From assembly GCA_963978905.1 (NCBI GenBank), contig OZ022258.1, positions 24,618,716 to 24,682,715 of the forward strand: a DNA stretch of 64,000 nucleotides, written 5' to 3'. The position numbers and the translations under genes were made by a program. The stretch comes from Trichostrongylus colubriformis (Eukaryota; Nematoda; Chromadorea; Rhabditida; Trichostrongylidae). Position 1 is the stretch's first letter. The number at the start of each line of letters is the position of its first letter. The notes under the pieces are model-generated. The model was not told the DNA's origin. It saw nothing but the letters and a program-made list of their open reading frames with translations, and did not search any database. Shown one piece after another: positions 1 to 12,800 of this stretch.

Positions 1-728
1 TTTTTCTTCATCGTCGCACAAACAAGCGATGTGACCTTCATATTCACTTCCTTTTTCACCCTCCGTCCAAATTTAACCTATCACTGCGTTCTGGGAAGGC
101 TGCGGTAAGAGGGCATTGAATCCTGAACTATTCGGCTGTTGTGACAATATATGGACGTCCTCGTGACAATATATGGACGTTACATTTCCATACATCAGAC
201 GTGGAAATACTCATAATTATTGGCTGACGAGATAAGGGTACCGTAATTCTCCTGGTTTTCATCCATACGCACTCTTTTTTATGGCTCGTGCTTTTGTTGT
301 TAAGTTTTGGTTCGCCGCTCGACCTCAAATTTGTACTTCGAGGTTGTAGCTTTTTGAGCCATTTCTCTACATATGTGTCGGAGTTGTAGGTGTATTCTTA
401 CGTTATCACTTCTAATGACTCTCTGCTGCTTGAGCCCTCAAGTTAGGGTGGGGCTTAGCACTCAACGGAGTGATAAAATGTGCGTATAGCCATCGCAAAC
501 TCGAGACAGCGAGTGAAATAGTAGGGCCAATAGCATACTTTTCAGGTGCTGAACTTCCAACGAACATTCACAACAAGCACGAGCCAATCAAGAACTAGGT
601 GCTCACTCGTCCGGCGACTGACGGATTTTTTCATCCGTGTGTAGGAACAAAAGGTATTCGTGCCGGACAAGAGGAGGAATACAAGTGCTTGATTTTGAAT
701 ATCCGTCGTTAAGAGAATAAGTGCTCAC
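1..728. other. Left edge, intron of gene B, no exon seen
   Basis: No exon with P-gp motifs was found on the minus strand here. The only structure noticed is a short direct repeat (GTGACAATATATGGACGT twice, about 140-180). Confidence 0.4.
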
Positions 729-812
729 AGATATCATCAAAAACGTCCACGCGTACAGCGCCAGAAAAATGTATGAACCAACTGCCAGCCACATAAATGA
801 TGTGAACGTTTC
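729..812 (-). CDS. Gene B exon 17: TMD2 helix 2 (leftmost seen)
   Basis: Twenty-eight codons, [28 protein letters not shown], a single hydrophobic helix in the place of TM2 of TMD2. Acceptor TGCATTCAG, donor TCT|GTGAGC, phase 0 and in frame with exon 16. I found no later exon between 1 and 728. Confidence 0.72.
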
Positions 813-3800
813 CTGAATGCAAATATGTAAAAAAATTGGAATTTCACTCTCAGGTGTGGCTGACAAGCCACGACTGACGATGAGATGGTAAGATGGCTTA
901 AGATGGCCCAGATTATTAGCACTCGACTAGTGCTGCTTTACCGTCTATTACGACTGTTTTAGCCACTATTAGTGCTCACAAGTGAGTACTGCCGAAGTTG
1001 CATTGCCGAAATGCCTTTCGAGAAAGAGCTTTTTTATAGATAAGAGGCACGAGGTAGAGGGGGTGGATGGCATTCGCACAGAATGCTCCTCAGCGTCTTT
1101 GCCTCGCACCTACCTCCCAGCTCCCTGGCACCGCCCCCCACTTTGGCATGCGGGCTGACCTCGCTTAATTGACTGTTCTGCCTGCTGACCTCTTATCGAC
1201 AATGACTGTTATCGATCAAAAATAACAACAATATGAGATAGTTAGGAAGTCAAATGGTCGACTTAGTTGCAAACTGGATTATTTTCTCGATATTGATATC
1301 TCGTGTCGCAGCAAAGCTGGGATCCTGAATATTCAAAGTGATATAGGGGGTGGCAAGGAGACATGAATGGTGATGCCTGCCAATCGCCGCTCGAGGCTCC
1401 TTATCAGCCTTTATCAGTTGCTATCACTTCCGTTCCCTCAATACTGAAGTCCCCTTACCACCCCCTATACCACTTTGAAAATTCAGGATCTCAGATACGA
1501 GGTAGGTGCGAGGCAAGGCTCTGAGGAGCATTCTGTACAAAAGTCCCCTCCCGAGGTAGGGAGGCATGCAATGAGAAATGCATACATTACACCGTGGCTA
1601 TGACTTCCATCCCTGATGATTCACAACAGATAATTATTCTTACAGTTGTCTGCTCGAGGGCGCTATAGGCGAGGCCTGCGAAATAGGAGCAGAGCGGCAG
1701 TTCCATGCCGCGCAAAATGCTTCCTATCAAGCAGGCCCAAAATACTGGGCTGCAACGCAGACGTGTAAGATATAAACGAAAAATTCCTCCACCACCACTT
1801 CTCTGAAAGTAAAGCTTTTGTGCATCCAAATCGAAGTGCTGAAATAGAAAGATAGGGACGAGCACGAGGTTAGCGTACCTTGTCACCGAGTGGAACGTCA
1901 GCTATGTACGCAGTCTGATGAGTTAATGCGGAAGAAATGGATCTCTTGTTTGCTGCTCTATCATGCCGTGCAGAAGTGGAGCTTAATAAAGTAAAACATA
2001 GGAAGCAATAGGTCTGCACTTTTGTTGCAAACGTTTATATGGGATTGGCTACTTTCGAGATGGGCTCGCGTCAAATCGCGTTCATATGTAATTGGGGAAC
2101 AGATGCTGGTTGCCTATTGGATCTATAGTAGACCATATTCCCTCATCCAGAAAATAATCATTGTCGGTGGCTTCCGCTTCCAACGCGTCTGCCATAAAGT
2201 TTCCAGCAGGTCATTTTGTTAATCCAAGGTTTTGATTTTTCTGTCGTTGTCAAAGGCCTAAACATGTGGAAGTGTGAAAAGTGCCTACGTTTGCATCAAC
2301 TGCTTCATCTTCTTTGAAATTTCTAACGAAATTTTAGGAGCACTCGTAAAAGCGACAAAAGTTAGCTCACCTAGATATGAACGCTAGAGTGGAAAAAGCA
2401 GGATCAAGCGTCCAGTTGAGGAAAATTTTCAAAAAATGCTATCTCACTCAAAGAGGGGCCTCAATACGACCCCCCCTCACTTATACAATTGTTAATTTCA
2501 TTTTGCAATAAATAATAAGTGCAACAAATAATGAAAAAAATACTATTTTATTGATATATTACAAGAAATCTGCTTTAACTAGACTAATCAACCACTTGCG
2601 CGTATTCGCCTGAGCTTACGCAAAGGTAATCTCCTTTCTCCAGACTTAGGCTGACAGAGGATAAGAAAAAACTCGAATTTCTCTATCAAAATCATCTGCT
2701 TGCAAAATTCAACCCCAGTTTGGCTAGCTGTGCGCTCTATCCATAGCGTTAGAGACGTTAGATAGAGCGCAGTATGCAACTTCTCCCATAAGAACATTAT
2801 AAACAACAAGAAGACAAAAACAGGATTGAATCATCAAAAAATATTCGCGAAAAAGGAATAGGTGCGGCTGCGTTGCGATCTGAATGAAGCGCGGTATCTT
2901 GCCATACTAAATGTGAACATTTTTTGCATACTTTCAACTTTACTCAGACCACCTTTCGAAGTACTGTAAACTGTTCTCTTAATAACCTTCTTGGACCAAT
3001 CTATTTGCCGCTTGGTTTTGCTAATGGTTGCGTAGTTCTCGATATGGGTTTCCAGTTAAGGAAAATTTTGAAGTGTTTCACTTCAAATGGCCATAAATTC
3101 CTTCAAGCTCAACCATATGAATGCTTTTCGCTTTTCGGGGTGTCCGGGGTCTGCGAGGGAGCCGCTTTCTAGCCGCTCCAGAATGACTATCTGAACTATG
3201 CCAAATATCCAAAACGAAAGAAGCATCCCCGAGGAGAGCCAGCCGAAGAATTTTTTTTTGTCGAATTTGCGAGATCTTCCCACGATTCTCCCAAAAAATG
3301 GATTCATTGTTACTGAAATTTCTCTAGTGTGCACCTTTACTCTCAAAGGCCTAGTGGGAGGGCGAGTGGCGTCATTCAGCTTCTCTGTGGGATGCGCCAT
3401 GCATGGGGATTTCATCCATATTCTCATTAAATACAAACGTTTTTCCAGCTCGCATTGTGGCCGCTATCACCAGTTTACGTACTTGCAATCGTAGAAAGAT
3501 ATGAAAAAAGTCCATAACCTAATTTTTCGTTTTCATCCCCTTGTTTCTGGCGTGTCCATCCACGGTGGTACGTTGATAGATATCGCTTTCCACGACTGTT
3601 CGGTGAAATTTGGAGGTGCCTCTGTACGTGGTTCCGATGCCAGCGGGCCAACGAAATAGCTATTGGCGTTGACAAGTTTCGATGAGGATCGCGCCATGCA
3701 TGAGGTTTCCATGATGATTAAGTAAAACTAGTTTCGGGTTTGAACCCAATTAGTCAGTTTCACCATTTCTCCCCTTACAGTTTAGACTCTCAGCCTGAGA

Positions 3801-6800
3801 AATTCTGTTGATCACTGCCTACTTCAACGATTATGACCCTCCTACTCCCGTTGAGGATGCTTCGGCGGAGGCTTGACCCTGGTAACAAGGCTGTTAGGTC
3901 GGTACATGTTAGTGATCGGTACATGCTAGTAGTAAATGTATATTAGGTTGTGCAAATTCTCTGTGTTCCACAACACTCCCCGTCTTTCGTCAAAGTGCAT
4001 GTCGCAAAAGTGATATAAGCTTAAGGTAGAGATCATTTTGCTTGCAAAACTTTTTCGATTTCTTTGATTGCCAATACTTTGAAGGGTGAAAAAGCACCAA
4101 TGATTCAAAAAATTTTTGCGGCAGACGTCGAAGCAGATTATTTGCTTTCTGATTTTCGAAAGTTTTAAGCTCGTTTCGTCAAAAATGCAGGTGATTGGAG
4201 AAGTCACCGACTACTTGTCTTGTTTTGCAGGAGTCACCATGTCATAGGAACTGCAAGCTAGCGCTTTATACGAAAATGTAATGTAAAATGGATAAAAAGT
4301 GCCTCCAACTTCAAGATAATTCACTAGAAAATGATGTTTGTTTGGAACATGAGCGAGCAAAAAAAGCGTAATTTTGCAAGCCTTTTCCGAGAAGCTGGTG
4401 TTTCACCTATCAAGATTTGATATTTTATCCGTCGTTGAACGTTGAAAACAACTATGTTTCGGTACTGTTTACTCAATGTTAGAGGATCCTCGATTTCGTT
4501 CGCTCTGCCTAACGAGGAAGGTCTCCAACTCATGACGCGCTTTTTGAAAGCTGTTTTTTGCGTGCATGGGGGTACGTACAAGAATCATATAACTGATGTC
4601 CATTTTTGCTGCGCGGCCCTACAAATGCCAAAAACGGTGTTGATGGTTCGATCGCCACTGAGGACAAATTTTTGCAAAATTTGGATTTTTAGTTTTTGGG
4701 CTCGTAAACATTCCAACATGAAGACTAAGTGCAGTAATAACATTTAGAGCTCCGAACTGCTCTCTATTGCCAGTTTTTAGCAAGTTTGACAATCCAGTTT
4801 TTAGCCTTTCGGTGCTTATAGCGCAGGAACGAGACGTTTTTGCGCGAAACGGATTTGATATTTGTGTTCAGGAGGTTGAACTATCCTCAGGAGTCAGCCC
4901 AGTCGAAGTTCTGACCGAAATTTGAAAATTTGAGCTGGGCATTGCTATACCCTCGACTGCACATTCGACGAAGAAGGCGACGGTATCACTTGTAAAGAAA
5001 TCCTGACTATTACTCTTGCTTGGTGCTTGGTAGGTGAAGTTATAGCGATAGGCATCCATGCTGTGCATGTTCCATTGATTTTCATCGATTTTGTTAGTTA
5101 TTCACTTTTCAATTAGAAAGCGCATCATGTACCTATGACCAAACATCTATCTCGAAGTTAGGGTCAAAACTTGGACTTGGCAAGAAATGTGTCCCCAAAG
5201 GTAATTTGACCCCCTGGACACGAATATGACTTTCATTTTGTGCGAAATCGCGGATTTCGAGCGCTACGAGCCCTTTAGTGTCTAAAAAGGTCACATCACC
5301 AAATTCATTGACAACTCGTAAATAGAGCCATTTCGGCATGCTGTCAACGAAAATCGTAGTGATTTGGCATAAAGAGACATATTTGAAGACGAAAAAGTGA
5401 ATGCAAAAAAAAGCAAAATACCGGCAATGGTAAGATTCTAACCACCAACCCAGCCCTTCATCCGTTTGAGAGTCCATAGTCGTATCCAGTAGGCCATCCG
5501 GTCGCCGCAGAATACGTACATCGGGGAGCCGTTATGAGACTGTCACGCACTTTTGGTACAAAGTGGATATAAGTCCCTACTATTTTCCGTATTTGACTTT
5601 GACTTTGATGTGAAACAGAAGAAGATTTTTGGATCTACACATGATCAAAGTTACAAGGAGGATGCGTTGTTATAAGTGGGTTAAAATCGCTTTTGTGAAA
5701 AAAATTTTGTTTACTCCTTTTTTGGCATTTGTGGGGCCGCGCAGCAAAAATGGAAGTCAGTTATGTGTTTCATGAGGATACCCCCGTATGTTGGAAAAAA
5801 CCGTTTTTCAAAAGCGCGTCATGACCTGAAAGACCTCCCTTGTAAGATCAAACCGATACAATGAGGGTGATCGCCCGTTTTTTGGCGGAGCCACCGCAGC
5901 GTGGTCAAAGAAGCAATAATCTGCATGCGCGAAATCGCATCACAGAAAAGTAATTATAACAGTCTGCGTCAGTGGTTCAGAAAGTTTCCCAAGGGAGGCC
6001 TATCATCATGCGGAACGCTTTTCCGCTACGGTTTTTCTGCAGCCTGTATAGCACGAACATGGGACGAGATCCGTGCTTTTTTCGACTTTATTGTTCTGCA
6101 GGATTCAAGGTCAGCCTGGATTTTAGTTATTGTGGGGTTTTCAATCAAACAGGTAAAAACTTGCAGTGTTTCCCTGTTGTTGCACTGAGTAGACTCTAAA
6201 AGACTCTCTACAGAGTAAAAAATTTCTTTGGTTATTTTTCTGCTTGGGTATTTGAAACATGCAGTGATTTTGAGGTTTCTGCTCGAGTATTTGAAATAAT
6301 GCAGTGATTTTGAGGTAAATCAGAATCATACAATATCCGGATATTCCGTTAATTTGTGCTCATGGATATGTAGGCTTTTGCTTCACATATACGTATGTCA
6401 TGGATATGTAGCCTCTTTTCTCTTTGCACTCACTGGGAAAGGGTTCCAACTTCTAGTGGAACTCTGTGAATTGAAACCCAGTTGCATCGATAGGGCTCCG
6501 AACACTGATTATAACTGTGAAATCAAAATTGCTAAATGGCATTCTGAAGCGAGTTACGGAGGGTCAAAGTTTGTGATGCGTCACTGGTGAGGCACTTTGT
6601 CATCAGCACGGCCGTTGCTATGCTAGCAGCGGCCACCGTGGTCCAGTGATAGTGTTCCGAAACTGCAGGATAGGAGCTGAAGGTTTGCTCCCCACCGATA
6701 AAGACTTTTTCGCATTTTGTGCCTCATTGTCTGCAACTTACCTGAATTAAGAACACTACGTACACTGAACGTTCGGAAGCCCAAAGCGCGCAAGCCAGTC

Positions 6801-9800
6801 CCTCTCTTGCAAAGCCAGTGTGATTTTCGTGTTCAGGGAGTCAAATTACCCTAAGTCACAAGTTTTTAGCCAATTCGAGAATTTGACCAAATAAAATTTA
6901 CGGGTATTGGTGGCAGCATAAGAACAAAGGAAAAGTCGTTGACCCTCGCCTACAAACGAAACACAAAATGCAAAAAACTGCACCGGTGGGGAGCAAACCC
7001 CCAGCTCTTGTCCTGCACTTCCGGAACACTATCGTTGACCCGCAGTGGCCGCTGCTAGATTAGCAACGGCCGTGCTGATGACAAAGTGCCTCACCAGTGG
7101 GGCATCACAAGCAAACTTTGACCCCTCGTAACTCGCTTCAGAATGCCATTTAGCCGTTTTTCACGATTATAATCAGTATTCGGGGCTCTGTCAATCCATC
7201 TGGGTCTCAATTCAAAGTTCCATGGGTAATTGGAGTCCTTTCTTAATTATAACAAGGTAACAGGTCTATCTAATCACTGAAACACGTGTACTACGGACGT
7301 TAATGCATCATCTGAATAACACTCAAGAGCAGAAAAAATAGCCTTCACTGTCATCGAAAAGCGACTGCTCGTTCGTTGTTAAGTAGGGATAAGAAATGAT
7401 TATCCTATCTTTCAGGGTCATGAATTCGATGAGGCTGGAAGTCTGCGACCGAAAGAAATACGAAGACTGAGAGCTCATATCACTCCTCATTTCGCGTAAA
7501 AATGTGTGGCTCATGAGCAATGGATGCTAGCACGCCAAAACAAAGCGATCGTCAACTTAGCTAGAAAATGGTATTCAGGGCCAATTTGGCACGCTAGAGA
7601 AAAATAGTATAGATGAGTAAAAAGATAATCTAAAAATTTTAAAAATCGACTAAATTGTGATGGAGCCGTTCAGGTTTATGTATAATAAAACAGTCATGTT
7701 TTTATGTGCGTGCCAATACAAGACGCGAAAAAACGCTTCGACAGAGAGCTGTGCGTCCTGGTGGGTTTTCCTTGTTGGCACCGGCCGGGTAATAAATCAT
7801 ATCCTTACTGTTCAAGTGGGTCAACAGCGTCAGAGTTCTTGCTGGCTCTTCCGACCACTTCGACACCAATTTCCTGAGCTGCTGCTAGAGCGGTGTACAG
7901 TCCTCCTTTTTTCAAAAGTTCAAAGTGCGTACCTGAAAAGGAACATCGTAAGCGAATACATCGAGATTCACAGAAGATCGAAAAGCAGAATCCTCTACGA
8001 AGGCTTGATACTTTTTTCTTCTCATGCTGTGATGTTTGATTTATTCGTACAGGCAACATACAAGGTTCCACATGGAAACCGGAAATCCGGCAGAAACACA
8101 TCTTCTCAAACTTACCACGCTTTTCGGGCATGTGGGTGACGTGAGCGAGGGCTTTGAAAACATAGCATTGGTGTTCAAAAGATTGGTAACGCGAAGTAAA
8201 AAGTGATCCAAAAGCCAAACAAGGATGATTGGATACTAAGCCATCTCCCCATCGCCAGCATTGGCAGTCCAGCTTTTCCCATTCAGATATTTGAGTTCAG
8301 CAAATTTGTCATTTTGTGTCTTTTTCAATTTCTGCGCCTAATGTGGTACTTTTGGGATTAGAAAGCTAACGGAATTCGCGCGCACGATTTCATCGACCAT
8401 CGACAATTTTTTCTCTCGTTACAACCGCGGCTTGCCGGTGGATCACACCATCTCATGAGCATCTTATTTTATGCATGCTTGTCAATTCATAACCTAATCC
8501 TCACGCGAATCCCATTTTTAGAACTCACAGTTACCGATGAGATGGTCGATCCTTGAAGACATACCACACGATAATCACTAGTGGCCTACTTTCTTAGGGC
8601 AGGTAGGTCCTCAGACAACTGCTCAGGCTGCACCCTAGTTGTGGCTTCATAGTGCATCCTCACGGCGATAGGCGCGCTGTACACGAGCTGAGTTGAGCCC
8701 ACCGAGCCAAATCACACCTTGCCTTAGCAGAACAAATTTCCAACGTGGTCCTTACGAGGAGAAGGAAACTTGCGATAAGACAAGATAAGGCAAAGATTTC
8801 AATAGTGGAGGCAGCTTCAACAGGGAAGAACAGGCGATATTGTAACATTTAGCGCGATATCATCGAGCAAACACTTATTTCTAATCTCCAATAATTGTAC
8901 GAGTACTAAGGGCAGGCAGCTTTATTTTTGGTGGTTGTGAGGGGTTTTGCTTCGTTTTTCTTCCCTGGTGGGTGAACCAGAGCTTCTGCTTCCTGTAATA
9001 CGCGCAATAACTCTCACAATTCATCGCGAGGTGTGCCTTCGAAGAAACACGCGAAATTTCATACAGATTACCCGCCTAACGATAATGGCATCTGCCAATC
9101 CTACTTTATATAATCGGCTAAGTGTGTCTGTTGGTGTGTGTGTGTTTGACCGGAAATTCATATCTCGCGTCGCAGCGAAGATGAGATCCTGAATTTTAGA
9201 TATGATATAGGAGGTGATGCGGAAAATGATAGGTATAACTCTCCTGGATCATCGTACCAATGCGTGGGTAGAAAACGTCACCAAATTTCCAGACATAGCC
9301 GCGCGAGCAGCCAGAAGAAAATGGATGTGGGCGAAGAAAGTGTTAGAGAAAGAAGATAATCGGTGGACGAAGATAATCACCGAATGGAGACCATGGGAAT
9401 GGAAACGATCAAATGGCCGGCCGAGGTTTAGATGGCGAGACTCATTTGAGTCGATACTTGGAGAAACGTGGAGGAGAACGGCTACGAACGACACCAATTT
9501 GTGGAGAAGAACCATACAGCGACACATTGAAACATAGGATCTCGTTGAAGTAAATAAATAAATAAACAAATCGGAGGTGGTGAGGGAACCGCAGCGGTGT
9601 TGGACCGAAAGTGATAGCAGCTGATAAGGGCTGATAAGGAGCCTCGGAAAGCTAATGTCCCCAAATCCGTTTCGCCTTTCGGATCCATCCTGGAGCGCCC
9701 ACACTCATAGGTTTCTCAGGGGGTGGGACGGGCACATCAATGGTGGGTGATCCAAACTGATAACGGTTGATAAGATTCGATAAGGAGCGTCAAAAGACAA

Positions 9801-12800
9801 ATGTGGTCAGACCCGTTTCCCCATTCGGGTTGATCGTAGAGCGCCGAACTCATAGGTGTTGTGAGGGGTGGGACGAGCACATCAATGGTGGGTGATCTGA
9901 ACTGATAACGGTCGATAAGATTCGATAAGGAGCGTCAAAAGACAAATGTGGCCAGACCCGTTTCCCCATTCCGGTTGATCTTAGAGCGCTGACACTCATA
10001 GGTAATGTGAGGGGTGGGACGGGCCCATCAATAGTGAGTGATCCAAACTGATAATGGTTGATGAGATTCGATAAAGAGTGTCAAAAGGCTAATGTCGCCA
10101 GATCCGTTTCGCTCTTCTGGCTAACAATGGAATATTCACACTCACAGGTACAGGATACGAGAACCTCAATGGTGACTTTTCGAAACTGATAACGGCTTAC
10201 AGAGGCTGATAAGACCCATCAGGAGGTGGGAAAGGGATAAAATCCGGTAAATCCCTTACTACTACCATACGACTGCTATAGTAAGAGCCTCTGATGCACA
10301 GTGCCATTGGACTAACATATTTTGTTTGCGTTCTGATAACTGTCGCCAATGTATTGACCGCTAAATTACCTAGCATTCCAAATAATGATGCATGTCTTTT
10401 GATACTGCATTCTACATGAATGATCAAGACACCATTTAGATTTGTGATGGTAAAGCAAGCAATTCATCCTTCATGGGTGCCAGCAACAACACTGGGTATC
10501 GACCGCTAGACTATGTGAAAGTCGGAATAGTGATGAATGTTTACAAAAACGATAAGCATCGATAACTGGCATATGGATCTACCACCAATATGTAAGAAAA
10601 AGATGCTCAGCAAATGGACAAGTTGCTACCAATAGATGCAGTAGAATCCAAAACTGTCGATCCCTAAACTATCCAAACCGCCAGTAGTGACCACCTCAGC
10701 CGAAGGGTCAAAGATTAGTGGAAAACATACAGTAGCGCTCAAATATCTTCGGCCAAGACTCTTTTGTCATAACTTTTTTTCTACTTGACCAAATTTGACA
10801 AAATTTTAATATGTGGTACCTGAACCTATTTGCAATATTTCCCTCTTCTTGAGTGCCGCTTGGCACTTTTCATGGTTTTTTACAAGAATTTACTACAAGA
10901 CCACCCAAAAAAAGTAAAAGGCTCGGTCAAGAGGAACGGCTTTCTTTACAAAAACAAAACGAGCAAGCCTCAGAGAACATCAATATATTGTAGAAAGACC
11001 ACGATTTTTGATGACAGCGGCGTAGCGGGACGGCATAGCGATGGTACTCCAAAAACAAGAAAATTCATATAACCACGTAACCTACACCATTGAGCGCCAA
11101 AATAGTATATTAAGTGTGCAGTGTATCCAAGTACAACATACTGAAATTTCTCTTAGATCGGTGCTGTTGCAAAAAAGTTACAAGTGAAAAACCCCAAGTG
11201 AAAGACCATTTCGCCGAAGACTTTCGAGCGCTACTGTATGTCCTTCCTGATCCATTTACTTTAACCAGTTCGGCTGGCGCACACTACTGCGCGCATCAAA
11301 CAGGCGAGCACGCAAAATGAGCTTGATCGATATCGATTGTTGGGTATAATCATTCAAACGTTTTGCTAAGAGAGACCTCCGCAGAAGAAGGGAAAGGGAA
11401 ATCAAATCCTGTGAATTTCATCTTTCCCCATATCAATCGATATCGATCATGCTCATTTTGCGTGCAACTGTTTGTTGCGCGCAGTAGTGTGCGCCAGCTC
11501 AACTGGTATGACTATAAATACTTACTGTAAAGGATGTGAGCGCTATGGGAAAGCATTTATACCAACGGGCCTCAATTCACATAAGTCGATTATAAAGGTA
11601 GAAAATGATAATCATTGTGAGCAAGCGGTGTAGACTGAGTGAGCTTGGGCAGAAAGGAGCTGCAAGGTGGATGAGCATTTTCTGTGCACTGCGCATCACC
11701 CTCTGCTTCCAGGTTAGCAGTAAAACGTCAAGATATTTTCAAGGTCTACCATTCCTTTCTACAGACTTCACACTTTAAACTTTTATACTATTAGGTTGTA
11801 AGGAAAGTTCTGGCCGCTTTTCGTGTACACAATATGAATTCAATTCTCAGAGCGCGTCAACATGAATCAGCTTACATATTGTGCTCCTTAGATAGACAAA
11901 AAATTGCTCTTTCTAAATATATGCTTTTCTTGGAATGCCACAGGGTTTTCAAATTACCAGGGAAACTTTGAAGTGTTGCGAAAATGGCGAATTTTTGTTT
12001 GACCTCTCTTCATGAGTTCCTGTTTAATCGAGTCCCAGAAAAGGTGACCACAAATTTGAGTTCTGCAAGGGGAGAGGGTGAAGCATTGAATGGAACACCT
12101 TGCCCCTGGTTTCAGAGCAGCGGAAATGAGAACTAGTAGCTCGAATTTTCAATTGATCAAATTGCTTTGATAAAACGGCAGAAAGCGATGAGTGCCCATA
12201 CTTGCAGGGGATAACCAAAAGTATTGGTCCTCAACACACAAATTTAGTTAACCACTTCAAGTAGCTTTGATTTGGAAAAACCCAAAAAAGTGGGGCCGCA
12301 GGACCCTTCAGAGCAGCTATGCGTAAGCGCGTTTTCCACAAGTCCTCTTCCAGTAATTGAAACAATTGCAAGCTGAAGCCCTTGCCCCCCCCCCCCGTCT
12401 ATCTTATTCACCAGACCTAGCACTAACGAAGCCCCACCTTCCCGAACATTTGAACAGCTTCATCAGCAGCAGTGCTTCAGAAATAATGGCGATTTGGAGT
12501 CGAGTTCTTTGATTTCTTTGACATTGATAGAAATCAAGAGCCCTTCATCAAAATAAAATATGCAAATATCCGTGATATTGCCGAAAATATAGTGAATCAA
12601 ATGGTGCTATTCTGTGAGAAAAGATGAAGGCTGAGTCGAGTTATAATCTCCCGAAGTTTAAATTGCAAAAACCGGGAAAACTTCCCCTACAACCTAATAC
12701 ATTTGTGCATCGCACCGCAGAACGATACGTGAAGAGTTGCTTCTCAACTGCGCAATGTATTCAGGAATGTTTCACTTACATATAATTATACAGGCACTAG

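Noticed and set aside
3083..3675. Overlapping frames of 117 and 98 codons on opposite strands
   Set aside because: No motif, no splice support, and they overlap head-on in a repeat-like stretch.
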